Assembly: GCA_902605935.1 (NCBI GenBank)
Contig: CACLEI010000011.1
Location: forward strand, 1-38,727
Length of the DNA: 38,727 bases
From: an uncultured SAR86 cluster bacterium
Lineage (GTDB): Bacteria; Pseudomonadota; Gammaproteobacteria; Magnimaribacterales; Magnimaribacteraceae
Direction of reading: 5' to 3'
Of the stretch, positions 11,188-21,700 are shown piece by piece (the first letter of the stretch is position 1; every line of letters starts with the position of its first letter). A model generated the notes under the pieces. The model searched no databases. It was given only the letters and a program-made list of their open reading frames with translations, and had not been told where the DNA came from. The position numbers and the translations under genes are program-made.

Positions 11188-11709
11188 CTAGACAATGTTG
11201 CTATCAATAAGAACAGCGATTAATAATGCTGGTTCAGTACCATTATTTACCCAAGCGTGATTTGTGCCTCTTTGAACAACAACATCATGCGGTTGTAGAG
11301 CTACCTCTTCTTCATCCAAAATCAGAGTAACATCCCCTTTGAGGAGAATAATATAATCAATGGTATGTGTCTCATGCATTGCTGCATTTCGTGAGGTATC
11401 AACCCTATGATGAGCTGCTCCCATTTTCTCAAAAGCCTCTGCAGTAGCCGCCTCAATTACCTCTTGAGGAACACCTTCTGGAATTGGATTAATCTGAAAA
11501 TATCTGAATTTAGTTCCGTCTTTAACTGGCGATAACATTATATCTATATCTGCTCTGTCATTATCTGACTTTGTTTCAAATCCCGATCCATCTGTATTCC
11601 AGATTTCAAATAATCCTCCAGCATCCTCTCCCAATGATCGGGCAGGAGGTCCGTCTATTGAAATGATGGATTTCCCATTTTCATTGTGACCAGTAATTAT
11701 TCGTCTCAT
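11188..11709 (-). CDS. Cupin-domain protein
   Basis: HETHTIDYIILLKGDVTLILDEEEVALQPHDVVVQRGTNHAWVNNG cupin motifs. Confidence 0.82.
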   Translation of the reverse strand: MRRIITGHNENGKSIISIDGPPARSLGEDAGGLFEIWNTDGSGFETKSDNDRADIDIMLSPVKDGTKFRYFQINPIPEGVPQEVIEAATAEAFEKMGAAHHRVDTSRNAAMHETHTIDYIILLKGDVTLILDEEEVALQPHDVVVQRGTNHAWVNNGTEPALLIAVLIDSNIV

Positions 11710-11728
11710 TTTATTCTCCCTTATAAGT

Positions 11729-12655
11729 TTATTGACTATGTTCTAAAAGAAACTGAATGGAATCTTGCATTGATGATTTCCTTGCTTGCCAATTGCAACC
11801 CAAGTGGGCTCCAATCTTTGCTCTGTCTTTGAATAATTTTGTTCTCTCATGTGGCTCATTCATCATAGTTTTTTTTCCATCTACATCTAAATGATAGTGT
11901 GTACCATCCTTTGCAACAATTGTATGTCGTCTTCCAACTGCTATTGCATTAGGCACAAATACTACTGGGTCTACAGAATCAAAAGAATGATGGCTATCTT
12001 CATAAGTAATTATCTTACTATTACCCCCATTTTCATTAATGGCTGGAGATAATTCTTCTATCAGAATAGATGGAGTGTAATCATCTTCTTTGCCAATCAG
12101 AGTTAAGATTGGTGCATCGCTCCAGCGCATTTCTTCTGGCCACATAAAAGCACCAGGATAGAAAGCTAAATGTCCTGCGAATCTTTCACCTGTCGGTGCT
12201 AATTTTTCAGCTAAAGGCTCCCAGGCTGAATAAATTGCTGTACTCCCGCCAAGACTCCATCCGGCAATGTAAATTTGATTAGAATCTATATCAGGATGAT
12301 CGGATAAAAGTTTCAACGCATTAAAGCAATCAGAGAGAACTGAAGCTAAAGTTACTTGCATTTGGTCTTCCACAATAGAGACGACACCTCTAGCATCAAA
12401 ACTATTTACTCGAAATATGGCAAAGCCATTATTTAGAAAGTTTACTGAATGCTCGTGGTGATGCCCTCTCCAGCCCATGCTGCCATGCATACATATAACA
12501 AGAGGATATTTTTTTTTCTTTCGTTCAGGAAAGATAAGAGATCCAAACATCTGTTGTTCTTCAGAAGGCGTAGAATTCAAAATATGAAAGAATTCAAATG
12601 GATTGGATGACTTGTAAGCGATCACACCCTCATCACCTGATTGCAATCTATGCAT
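11729..12655 (-). CDS. Alpha/beta hydrolase, dienelactone-hydrolase-like
   Basis: LVICMHGSMGWRGHHHEH, nucleophile elbow GWSLGGSTAIY, acid LIGKEDDYTP, His in DSHHSFD. Confidence 0.82.
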   Translation of the reverse strand: MHRLQSGDEGVIAYKSSNPFEFFHILNSTPSEEQQMFGSLIFPERKKKKYPLVICMHGSMGWRGHHHEHSVNFLNNGFAIFRVNSFDARGVVSIVEDQMQVTLASVLSDCFNALKLLSDHPDIDSNQIYIAGWSLGGSTAIYSAWEPLAEKLAPTGERFAGHLAFYPGAFMWPEEMRWSDAPILTLIGKEDDYTPSILIEELSPAINENGGNSKIITYEDSHHSFDSVDPVVFVPNAIAVGRRHTIVAKDGTHYHLDVDGKKTMMNEPHERTKLFKDRAKIGAHLGCNWQARKSSMQDSIQFLLEHSQ

Positions 12656-12660
12656 CTTAA

Positions 12661-13869
12661 CTAGTCCAATTGTTTCTTAAAACGTTCTCCGCGTTCTTTT
12701 GCAAGTTTATAGGCTGCTTGTGTTTCGGCCTTAACCTCATCATTTTGTTTTTCACGTAACTCAGCATATTCCTCAGCCCACCAACGCCTAGTTACCTGCG
12801 GAAAGGTCCCCATACGATTTACACTAGCATTTGCACCTCTGTCTCGTCCAGACTCATACCCTGCCGCACCTAAAGAATCAGCTTCAGATTTACCAAAAGG
12901 AATCAGATCTCCTTCCATTTTAGGCAATAAAAAATAAGGCATAGAAACTCTAGTCTCTCCTTCAGGTATCAATGTTGTATTAACGCGGTGTAAAGTAGCT
13001 GAATATCTACCTTCGCTAAGGTGCATTAAAGTTCCACCAGTATTGACGATGACAGATCCCGGGATAACTGGTACGTGGTATTCACCAGGTGCTGTTTGAC
13101 AGGTAACGGGGGCATCGATCCACTTGCCTTCTCCGGCAACAACTTGCAGTCCAGGACGATCGTTGATCAGCAGAGCTATAAATGGGGGCCCATCTATATG
13201 GGCACCTACTTTATCACTTGTGAATTTTTTATACTCATTTCTGACAATTTCCCGATCCTTTTCAGCAAATGCATCAATGCTATAATTATGATTAAGGCTC
13301 GCGGCCAGGTCTGGATTATCAAAATCAAAATATTCACGGAATGATTCAACATCTTCTCCCAGAGACTCGACAATGGCCTCCCCTAGTTCATGAGTAAGGC
13401 GATGATAACAATCATTCAGCTCATCTATTAAAGGTCGAAATCCTGGCAATGATTTATCTTCAGGCCAGGTGTTGGGGCCACGAAAGAGTCGGTGGTGAAT
13501 TGGTTGAGATTTATCATCGTAGTCACATAATGATTCTTGTTCGAATCCATACTGGAAAGCTTCTATAACTTGCCCAAAGCCACGATCAGCAGGAGTGGGC
13601 AAACTATAGCCACGAAAATATGGCGTATTGGATATATGAGCGGTTTTTTTTAATTCCATTGGAGAATCAAAAAAGCCTCTCACTTCTCTAAATGCACGCT
13701 TCTGAAATTCGTCAGATAATCCAGGTGCATTAGTAAGGACCATAAATCCGAATTCCGATAATGCGTAAGATAAGTCTTTAAAAAACTGTTCTGGGTTTGA
13801 CTCACGATCAAGCCAATCAACCTTAGGTAGTTGTAAGTCCGTCACGTAATTTTCTCTAGTTGCCTTCAT
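12661..13869 (-). CDS. Isopenicillin N synthase-like 2-oxoglutarate/Fe(II)-dependent oxygenase
   Basis: HID iron motif (GAHIDGPPFIALLINDRPGLQV), PGSVIVNTGGTLMHLSEGRYSATLHRV, R-x-S (TRVSMPYF), N-terminal DIOX_N-like region. Confidence 0.88.
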   Translation of the reverse strand: MKATRENYVTDLQLPKVDWLDRESNPEQFFKDLSYALSEFGFMVLTNAPGLSDEFQKRAFREVRGFFDSPMELKKTAHISNTPYFRGYSLPTPADRGFGQVIEAFQYGFEQESLCDYDDKSQPIHHRLFRGPNTWPEDKSLPGFRPLIDELNDCYHRLTHELGEAIVESLGEDVESFREYFDFDNPDLAASLNHNYSIDAFAEKDREIVRNEYKKFTSDKVGAHIDGPPFIALLINDRPGLQVVAGEGKWIDAPVTCQTAPGEYHVPVIPGSVIVNTGGTLMHLSEGRYSATLHRVNTTLIPEGETRVSMPYFLLPKMEGDLIPFGKSEADSLGAAGYESGRDRGANASVNRMGTFPQVTRRWWAEEYAELREKQNDEVKAETQAAYKLAKERGERFKKQLD

Positions 13870-13990
13870 CTGATCTTCCCCGGATTGTTATTTCTACAAT
13901 AGCGCTTTTGTATGGAAGAGTGAATAATTTTATAAATAAATGTGGTTAGTTCTTATATTTTTACAAATACTCTTCTATAGGTTTCCATTT

Positions 13991-14413
13991 TTACTTTTCT
14001 GGAAATAAAGTGCTCGGATCAAACATAGTTTTAATTTCAAGAACATTTCCACTTGGATCTTCAATGAAAAAAGTTTCTTGTTCTCTAGAATCTCCCTCAA
14101 ACCTTAAATAAGGTTTATCTAAAAAGTCATATTTTTCTCTATCGTTGACGCGCGATTTTAATTTATCAAAATCTTCCCTCATAAGGTGCACCCCAAAATG
14201 AGGTACGCACACATCACCCATATCTACATGATGCCTTTCTCTTGGAAGAGCTTCACTGGCTTCATGCAAAGTTAATTCGTTACCCCAAAAGTTTATGTCT
14301 TGCCATTTTCCTTCTTCAAAACTTCCAGCTTCGCAACCCAGAAAGTCACAATAAAACTTTTTTGATTCTTCTATACTGCCTACTGGAATGGCTAGATGAA
14401 ATCGATTTGACAT
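13991..14413 (-). CDS. VOC (glyoxalase/bleomycin resistance/dioxygenase) superfamily protein
   Basis: FHLAIPVGSIEESKKFYCDFLGCEAG ... HFGVHLMREDFDKLKSRV ... EQETFFIEDPSGNVLEIKTM. Confidence 0.88.
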   Translation of the reverse strand: MSNRFHLAIPVGSIEESKKFYCDFLGCEAGSFEEGKWQDINFWGNELTLHEASEALPRERHHVDMGDVCVPHFGVHLMREDFDKLKSRVNDREKYDFLDKPYLRFEGDSREQETFFIEDPSGNVLEIKTMFDPSTLFPEK

Positions 14414-14480
14414 ATATGTATGCTCCTAATTACTTCTATCTAATATTCAATATTATAAACAAAATTTTATTGATTAAGTT

Positions 14481-15278
14481 TTATCCATGTTTTTTTATTA
14501 AATTTATTGCCCATTTTTTTACTTTTGGATTTTTTTCAATATCAAGAATGAATTCTTGTCCAAACCCCCTATAAAAAACTGTAGATTCTTCTTTATCCTC
14601 CCATTTCATTCTATTTAAAAAAAGGTCTTTCGAATCTTTAAAGTATTTGGAGGGCAGCTTCCATCTTGATCTAGTTTTATTTTTTTCAGTCAAAATTAAA
14701 TCATCATGGGTAAACTTAAACAAACCATGGCCTCGATCAAAAATTTTTCTTTTGTTAAGCTCTAATTTTTTCCTAGCTATGTAAAGTGTGTTGTTAGAAA
14801 ATTTCGAGGTATCTCCATGTCCATGAGGGTGTTGAATATTATTCTCACAAAGATATCTTTTAATTTCTTTTGATCCTTCAATTATTTTGTCTATTTGCAA
14901 CCAACCGAATAAATGATGCAAATCTCTACCATTTGCAGAAAAGTTTTTAAACCATCCAAAAAATAAAAACAAATCTCCAGGACCTACATTATTATTCTTT
15001 AATTCAGTCTGAGATGCACTTGCTTGGCCAAAAATGCCAATTTTTTCATTGAGCATTGGGTCGTTATGGCAATAATCCGTATCCCTAACTTTGGCTGAAA
15101 CCTCATTCAATAATTCAGTGCCTGAGATTCCATTAAAATTCAGGTCTTTATATTTTTTTGGTGAAGAATGATTTTGGGGGATAGGTATTGAAAAAAAACG
15201 CCCATCATTAAATATAGGTGAAGCACTGCCACCTGCCTTCGAGTCAAAACCCTTTCTACTTAATATTAATCTTCTCAA
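14481..15278 (-). CDS. Nmad3-like protein (putative nucleotide-modification-associated domain 3)
   Basis: MRRLILSRKGFDSKAGGSASPIFNDGRFFSIPIP, VGPGDLFLFFGWF, HHLFGWLQIDKII, HPHGH, FGQEFILDI, matching the Nmad3 pattern as I recall it; no search run. Confidence 0.6.
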   Translation of the reverse strand: MRRLILSRKGFDSKAGGSASPIFNDGRFFSIPIPQNHSSPKKYKDLNFNGISGTELLNEVSAKVRDTDYCHNDPMLNEKIGIFGQASASQTELKNNNVGPGDLFLFFGWFKNFSANGRDLHHLFGWLQIDKIIEGSKEIKRYLCENNIQHPHGHGDTSKFSNNTLYIARKKLELNKRKIFDRGHGLFKFTHDDLILTEKNKTRSRWKLPSKYFKDSKDLFLNRMKWEDKEESTVFYRGFGQEFILDIEKNPKVKKWAINLIKKHG

Positions 15279-15295
15279 CTAGCCTTAATTCACAA

Positions 15296-15655
15296 TTAAC
15301 CAAAGCCAATAGAACAGAAACCAGAATATATTATCAACATTCCATCATCAATTGTACTTAGTCTCCCTTCAACGCCCATGTCTCCTCCAACGAGATAAAC
15401 TGTTCCTTTATCGGTTTCACCTGCTCTAAAAATTTCCTGTGTATCCAGATTGGCCAAAAGTGAGTTTTCCATAGGTAGTGATAAACCTTCACCAAATATA
15501 TCCCATATATCTTCATAGCCGGCAGTACCAATCCAGGCTCCAGAAGAAATAGAGTAAGCCTCACCAGACATAAAATTACAACTGACTGTTGCTGCCTTGA
15601 TGTTGGGCGATAAAAATGAAGCTAAAAAGATTAATTTTATTAAATAATTTTTCAT
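15296..15655 (-). CDS. Small secreted protein of unknown function
   Basis: From internal ATG at 15653-15655: MKNYLIKLIFLASFLSPNIKAATVSCNF..., a signal-peptide-like N-terminus with AxA-type cleavage; mature part ~100 aa with two Cys. Confidence 0.55.
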   Translation of the reverse strand: MKNYLIKLIFLASFLSPNIKAATVSCNFMSGEAYSISSGAWIGTAGYEDIWDIFGEGLSLPMENSLLANLDTQEIFRAGETDKGTVYLVGGDMGVEGRLSTIDDGMLIIYSGFCSIGFG

Positions 15656-15753
15656 ACGAGTCTCCTGGTGTGATGTAATTTTAAGAATAAAGATTATCAC
15701 TAATAATTAACTGCGTCATTTTACGAAAAAATTGTAAAAAATTAATTCTTAAG

Positions 15754-18700
15754 TTAGAGACTCAACATTAGCTCAAGAAAACAGATTTCTGATGACGAGA
15801 GATCATTGCTAGAAATACTTGAGTAGTCAGAAAAATAGCTAGATCTACCTTGCCATCTGCAACCAAGATTAGTGGTCATATCGGTAGAAATTTCAAGTAT
15901 CAATCCTAAGTCTACTTCCCAATTGTGAGTTTTCACCCCATTGTCCAATAGCAAGACGTAATTGATATTAGGCCCTTCTACGTTGTAATACATATTCTGG
16001 TTAGAAGTTTCCGAGTAATCTAAGCCATATTCTAGGGTTATATATGGCATTGCATTATATTTTGATCCAACAAATAGATAGCTGATATCAGTTCCAATTG
16101 AAGCCTTAACATTGGATAGTGTTAGTTCATCGAAAGTTAATGCGGCTTCACCGCCTATTTCACTAAATTTATCAAACTCAGTATATGAGGCATCAAATCT
16201 AAGATAAGGAGAAATTTGCCAGTTGCTTGATTCACTGCTGAATGAACGGATGAACGCAAGAGATCCATATATCTGATTAGCCTCACGTTGACCTCTCAAA
16301 AGCTCTTTACCATCTAAACGGTCTGAGTCAAATTCTAATCTACTGATCCCTAAAATAAATTGTAGGGCATTATTCCTATCATCGAATTTTCCATATGTTG
16401 AAAAGCTATAGTTTCTGGACTCTACATGAGATTCGTTATTTTTGTTTATTGGTTTAGCCTCTCCTAGGCCAAAGGCAAAACCAAATAGATTTCCATCATT
16501 ATTTAATCTATCAATTCCTACATGAAAAGATCTTTCATCTAGAATTCTTGTACTGTTTTTGTTTTTACGAAGAGTAAATTCTCCAAATTCACCATCAATC
16601 CATACTGTCCAATCTCCAAGCAGTTCCCTGAGCTCACCTTCAGCCGTAACTTTCACAGGATCTGATACCCAATCTTTAACGGTTGACTTAATTTGATCTA
16701 AATCTTGAGAGCTCTCAGCCTCTTCTCGTTCATTATAAATATTAGAAATTTGGATATCAGGATCAGTATCTGCAAGGCTTATATCCTGATTATAGTATTG
16801 GGGGTTTGTAACTAGCGAGTAGGAATGGTAAGAAGATTTTGTAAGGATAGATGTTGATGATTTAGGATTATCAAATTCTGTTACACAGAAATAATTTTCA
16901 TTAGGATCTGTCCATACTTTAAGGTCGTCTGTGAGTGTGTGGGTGTAAACCAAATTCTCGCCTAATTGTGCATTTGAAGATTCTAAAAGAGTCACAATAA
17001 TTTTTTTATCCCCTGTGGTAAAACCAAATCTTTCTGGCGGAATACCATCGATGAGAATAATGGCAGATTTGAGCCCAGCCTCTATATTTAACATACCTTC
17101 CCCAAATGAAAAGTTTTCTGTGCTTGATGAGCCCGTAATATTAAAATCAAGGACAACATCTTTGGGTGCAATCTTAGATAAATGTACTTTTATCTTCAAA
17201 GATGGGTCGGTTTTGGGTCCGCTAGATTTGATGGTACATAACTCTAAGATTGGCAATTCAACAAAATTATCATCGCGTTCATTAATGCTCATATTCTTAA
17301 TTGAATCAATAACATTATTGTTAAAATTAACCTTTAAACGATTCAAGCCTTGTTGCGCTGAGATCTTCATCCGTTTAGAAATTACATTGACATTTTGATC
17401 AACCCAACGTGTTGCAATCTGTAACATAGCTTTCGCATTATCAATAACAGGCTGCTTTAAAGTAGGATCCGTCAATATGATGGGAGTTTTAAAATTGAAC
17501 TCTTTTTTATCACTTATGCCTCTATAAGAATTGCCTATAATGTCTATAAATACGGTGTTTTCAATTAATACGTAATATTCTGTTTCATACTCAAGATCCG
17601 TTGGTAGATTAATTGTTATTGTCTCTGTCCCGCAACCTGTCACAGATTCATTTGGTAAACTGACAGCAAAAGAGGAAGAATTATCTTCTGATTCAATATT
17701 AATTATGCCTGATTCACAATTCACGATTTTGTTAAACGTCAAGATGATATCGCTATCCACTGGAACCCTGGTGCTGTCATCTTTGGGGTCAGTTCCAATT
17801 AGGATTGGTCTTTTATCATCGTCATTTGCCAATATTGTGTGAGTATAAACATAGTCCTCTCCCAGGGTTGCATTGGTAGGATTAGACAAGGTCACGATAA
17901 TCGTTTCGTCTTCCTCGGCCAGGTCGTCATCAATAATGCTAGGAATAGTTACGATTCCGGTATTTTCACCAGCAATAATTATTAAAGTACCGTTGTCTAA
18001 ATTATAGTCAACGCCTGATCCGGTTGCCGTTCCTGTTAATTCATAATCCACTGATATTTCCTTGGCGGATACCGCAGAAAGGTCAACTGTAATGCTTATT
18101 GATGGAGAAGGCTCATCGCTTTGGGAGCTGCTAATATTAAAATCTATGTTAGGAAGACTATCATTATCATTAATGGTATAAGTGTGGACATTATCAGCCC
18201 CTAAGGTTGCATTGCTTGGATTTGATAAGGTTACTATCACCGTCTCATTTTCTTCATCCAATAGGTCATCGATAATATCTGTTATCGTAATAGTTCCAGT
18301 AGTTTCGCCAGCACTTATCGTGAGCGTTCCATCAGCTAAGGTGTAATCTGTACCGGAGCCTGTAGCAGTCCCAGTAACCGCAAAGTCAAGTGTCACATTT
18401 TGAGTGGGCGCAACAGATAAATCTAAAGTTAAGGCTGCAGAAGTTATAGATTCATCACCATTTGAAGTTGGAGCACTAAAGTTAATGATCGGAGTAGTGT
18501 CATTATCAATAATTGTAAAAGTATGGGCACTATCATTACCCAGAGTTGCATTGACTGGATTAGATAAAGTAATAATTATTGTTTCATCAGGCTCGTCAAA
18601 TGGATCATCAATAATACTCGCGATGGTAATCGTGCCGCTAGTTTCACCCGCATTAATAGTTAGTTTTCCAGCGCCAAGGGTGAAATCTTCTCCTGATCCA

Positions 18701-21700
18701 GTTGCAGTACCTGTAATTGCATAATCAACTGTCACGTTTTGATTTGATACAGCAGATAAATCTACTGTTAGGCCTGCAGAAGAAACTGATTCAGCTCCGC
18801 TTGAGCTGGTTGTATTAAAGTCAATTTCGGGAGGATTGTCATTATCAGTAATAATGGCAGTATGGACAATATCACTCCCAAGGATCGCACCGGTTGGATT
18901 TGATAAAGTGATGATTATTGTTTCATCAGCTTCATCTGCTTGATCATCTATAATCGATGGAATGACTATTGTTCCACTTGTTGCACCCTCCTCAATAGTC
19001 ACGCTGCCAGATGACAATGAGTAGTCTGTGCCTGATCCAGCAGTGCCCCCGGTGACTCCATAATCAACCTGAATTGCTGTAGAAGCTGCAAAGAGAACAC
19101 CGATAGCTATTGATCTCGTAGTAACTGATTCCGAATCAGTGGAGGTCGAAGTAGAAAATGCTACCGTTGGAGTGCCATCATTATCACTGATGGTGTATGT
19201 ATGGACAATATCATTTCCAAGAACAGCATTATTTGGATTAGATAAAGTAATGATTACTGTCTCATTAGCTTCGTCCAGATCATCATCAATAATTCCGGCT
19301 ATTGTGATAGTTCCAGAAGTTCCACCAGCACTTATAGTAAGGGTTCCATTGGCAAGAGTGTAATCGGTACCAGAACCTGAAGCCGTTCCTGTAACTGCGT
19401 AATCCACAGTAATGTTGCTACTTGAAGCTGCAGATAAATCAACAGTTAAAGCTACTGATGATATATCTTCAGCACCATTTGAACTTGCGACATTAAAGTC
19501 GATTGTAGGCAAGCCATCATCATCAGCAATTGTATAAGTATGAACATCATCACTACCTAATGTAGCATTACTAGGACTTGATAAAGTTACGATTACCGTT
19601 TCATCTGGTTCGTCCGCAGAATCATCAACAATATCTGTAATCGTTATAGTGCCTGTTGTGGAACCTGCAGCAATACTTAAGGTTCCATTTATTAGCGTAT
19701 AGTCTGTTCCTGATCCACTAGCTGTGCCTGTAACTGCGTAATCGACCGTTACGGTTTCGCTAGAAGGCCCAGATAAATCCACTGTAATAGCCTTAGAAGA
19801 TACAGATTCAGCTCCACTTGAACTGGTAGAATTGAAGTCAATGGTTGGAGTATTGTCATTGTCAGTGATAGTGTAAGTATGAACTTTGTCAGTACCCAGA
19901 GTTGCGTTACTTGGGTTGGAAAGAGTCAGAACAACAGTTTCATTAGCTTCGTCTATAGAGTCGTCAACTATGCTAGCAATTGTTATCGTGCCAGTTGAGG
20001 ACCCAGCATTAATTGTAAGAGTTCCACTCCCAAGAGTGTAATCAGTGCCTGTGCCTGTTGCAGTTCCAGTCAAAGCATAATTAACAGTGACGGCTTTTGC
20101 AGAAACTGCAGATAAATCAACAGTAATGGCTTTGGAGGAAACTGACTCGGCTCCAGTTGAGCTTGAAGTATTGAAATCAACTACTGGAGCATCGTCATTA
20201 TCAGCGATGGTATAAGTATGAACAGTGTCAGTACCCAGAGTTGCGTTACTTGGGTTGGAAAGAGTCAGAACAACGGTCTCGTTGTCTTCATCTAAAGAGT
20301 CATTAACAATGCTTGCGATAGTAATCGTTCCAATTGTTGTTCCTGAATTGATGGTTAGGGTCCCGTTCGCAAGTGTGTAATCGGTACCTGATCCTGTCGC
20401 AGTTCCTGTCAAAGCATAATCAACTGTGACGTTTTGACTGGAAGCTGCAGATAAATCCACTGTAATAACTTTGGACGATACTGATTCAGCTCCACTTGAG
20501 CTTGTAGTATTGAAGTCTACTGCTGGTGCGTTATCGTTATCAGTAATGGTGTAAGTATGAACTTTATCACTGCCAAGGGTTGCATTACTGGGGTTCGACA
20601 AAGTAACAATAACGGTCTCATTGGCTTCATCTAAAGAATCATCAATAATTCCTGCTATCGTAATTAAGCCTGTTGTTGATCCTGCACTTATGGTGAGTGT
20701 TCCATTAGCTAGCGTGTAATCTGTACCTGATCCAGTTGCAGTTCCTGTGATTGCATAATCAACTGTTACGTTTTGACTTGACGCGGCGGATAAATCCACA
20801 GTTAAACCTGCCGAAGAAACTGATTCAACATTACTTGAGCTTGTGGCATTGAAGTCAACTACAGGTGCGCTGTCATTATCAGTAATGGTGTACGTATAAA
20901 CGCTATCACTGCCTAGCGTTGCATTGTTTGGGTTGGATAGAGTCAAAATGACTGTCTCATTAGCTTCATCAGCTGCATCATCAATAATGCTAGAGATAGT
21001 TATAGTCCCAGTTGATGAGCCTGCATTGATAGTTAAGGTGCCATTGGCTAAGGTGTAATCAGTGCCTGACCCTGTTGCAGTTCCAGTTACCGCATAATCA
21101 ACTGTTACGTCTTGTGCCGAAACTGCAGATAAATCTACAGTAATGGCCTTTGAAGATATTGATTCCGCACCACTTGAGCTGGTGGTATTGAAATCAACAG
21201 CTGGTGGATCATCATTATCAGTAATGGTGTAAGTATGAGCGTCATCACTGCCCAAGGTTGCATTACTGGGGTTAGACAAGGTCACGATGACGGTTTCATT
21301 TGCTTCGTCTAAAGAGTCATTAACAATGCTACCGATTGTAATAGTCCCGCTTGTTTCACCGGCATTGATAGTTAAGGTGCCATTGGCTAAGGTGTAATCA
21401 GTACCTGACCCTGTTGCAGTTCCAGTTACCACATAATCAACTGTTACATTTTGTCCTGAGACTGCTGATAAATCTACAGTCAAACCTGCCGAAGAAACTG
21501 ATTCAGCGTCACTTGAGCTGGTGGCATTGAAGTCAACTACAGGTGCGCTGTCATTATCGGTTATAGTGTAAGTGTGAGCATCATCACTGCCTAAGGTTGC
21601 ATTACTGGGGTTCGACAAAGTAATGATGACTGTCTCATCAGCCTCATCAATTGAGTCATCGATAATACTTGATATATTAATAGTCCCAGTTGATGAGCCC

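Noticed and set aside
13075-13344. Plus-strand 89-aa ORF opposite the 2OG oxygenase
   Set aside because: Antisense to a strongly supported enzyme; no recognisable features.
14242-14574. Plus-strand 110-aa ORF across the VOC/Nmad3-like intergenic region
   Set aside because: Mostly antisense to two supported CDSs; Phe/Ile-rich composition typical of spurious ORFs in AT-rich DNA.
11188-15278. Idea that the Nmad3-like protein and the 2OG oxygenase form a TET/JBP-like DNA-base modification system
   Set aside because: The 2OG oxygenase is IPNS-like (small-molecule type), not recognisably TET/JBP, and no glycosyltransferase, methylase or DNA-binding partner is nearby; only proximity supports it.
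18404-19363. Plus-strand ORFs 18404-18724 and 19139-19363 inside the giant gene
   Set aside because: Antisense to the Calx-beta repeat coding frame; low-complexity hydrophobic products created by the repeat composition, with no recognisable domain.
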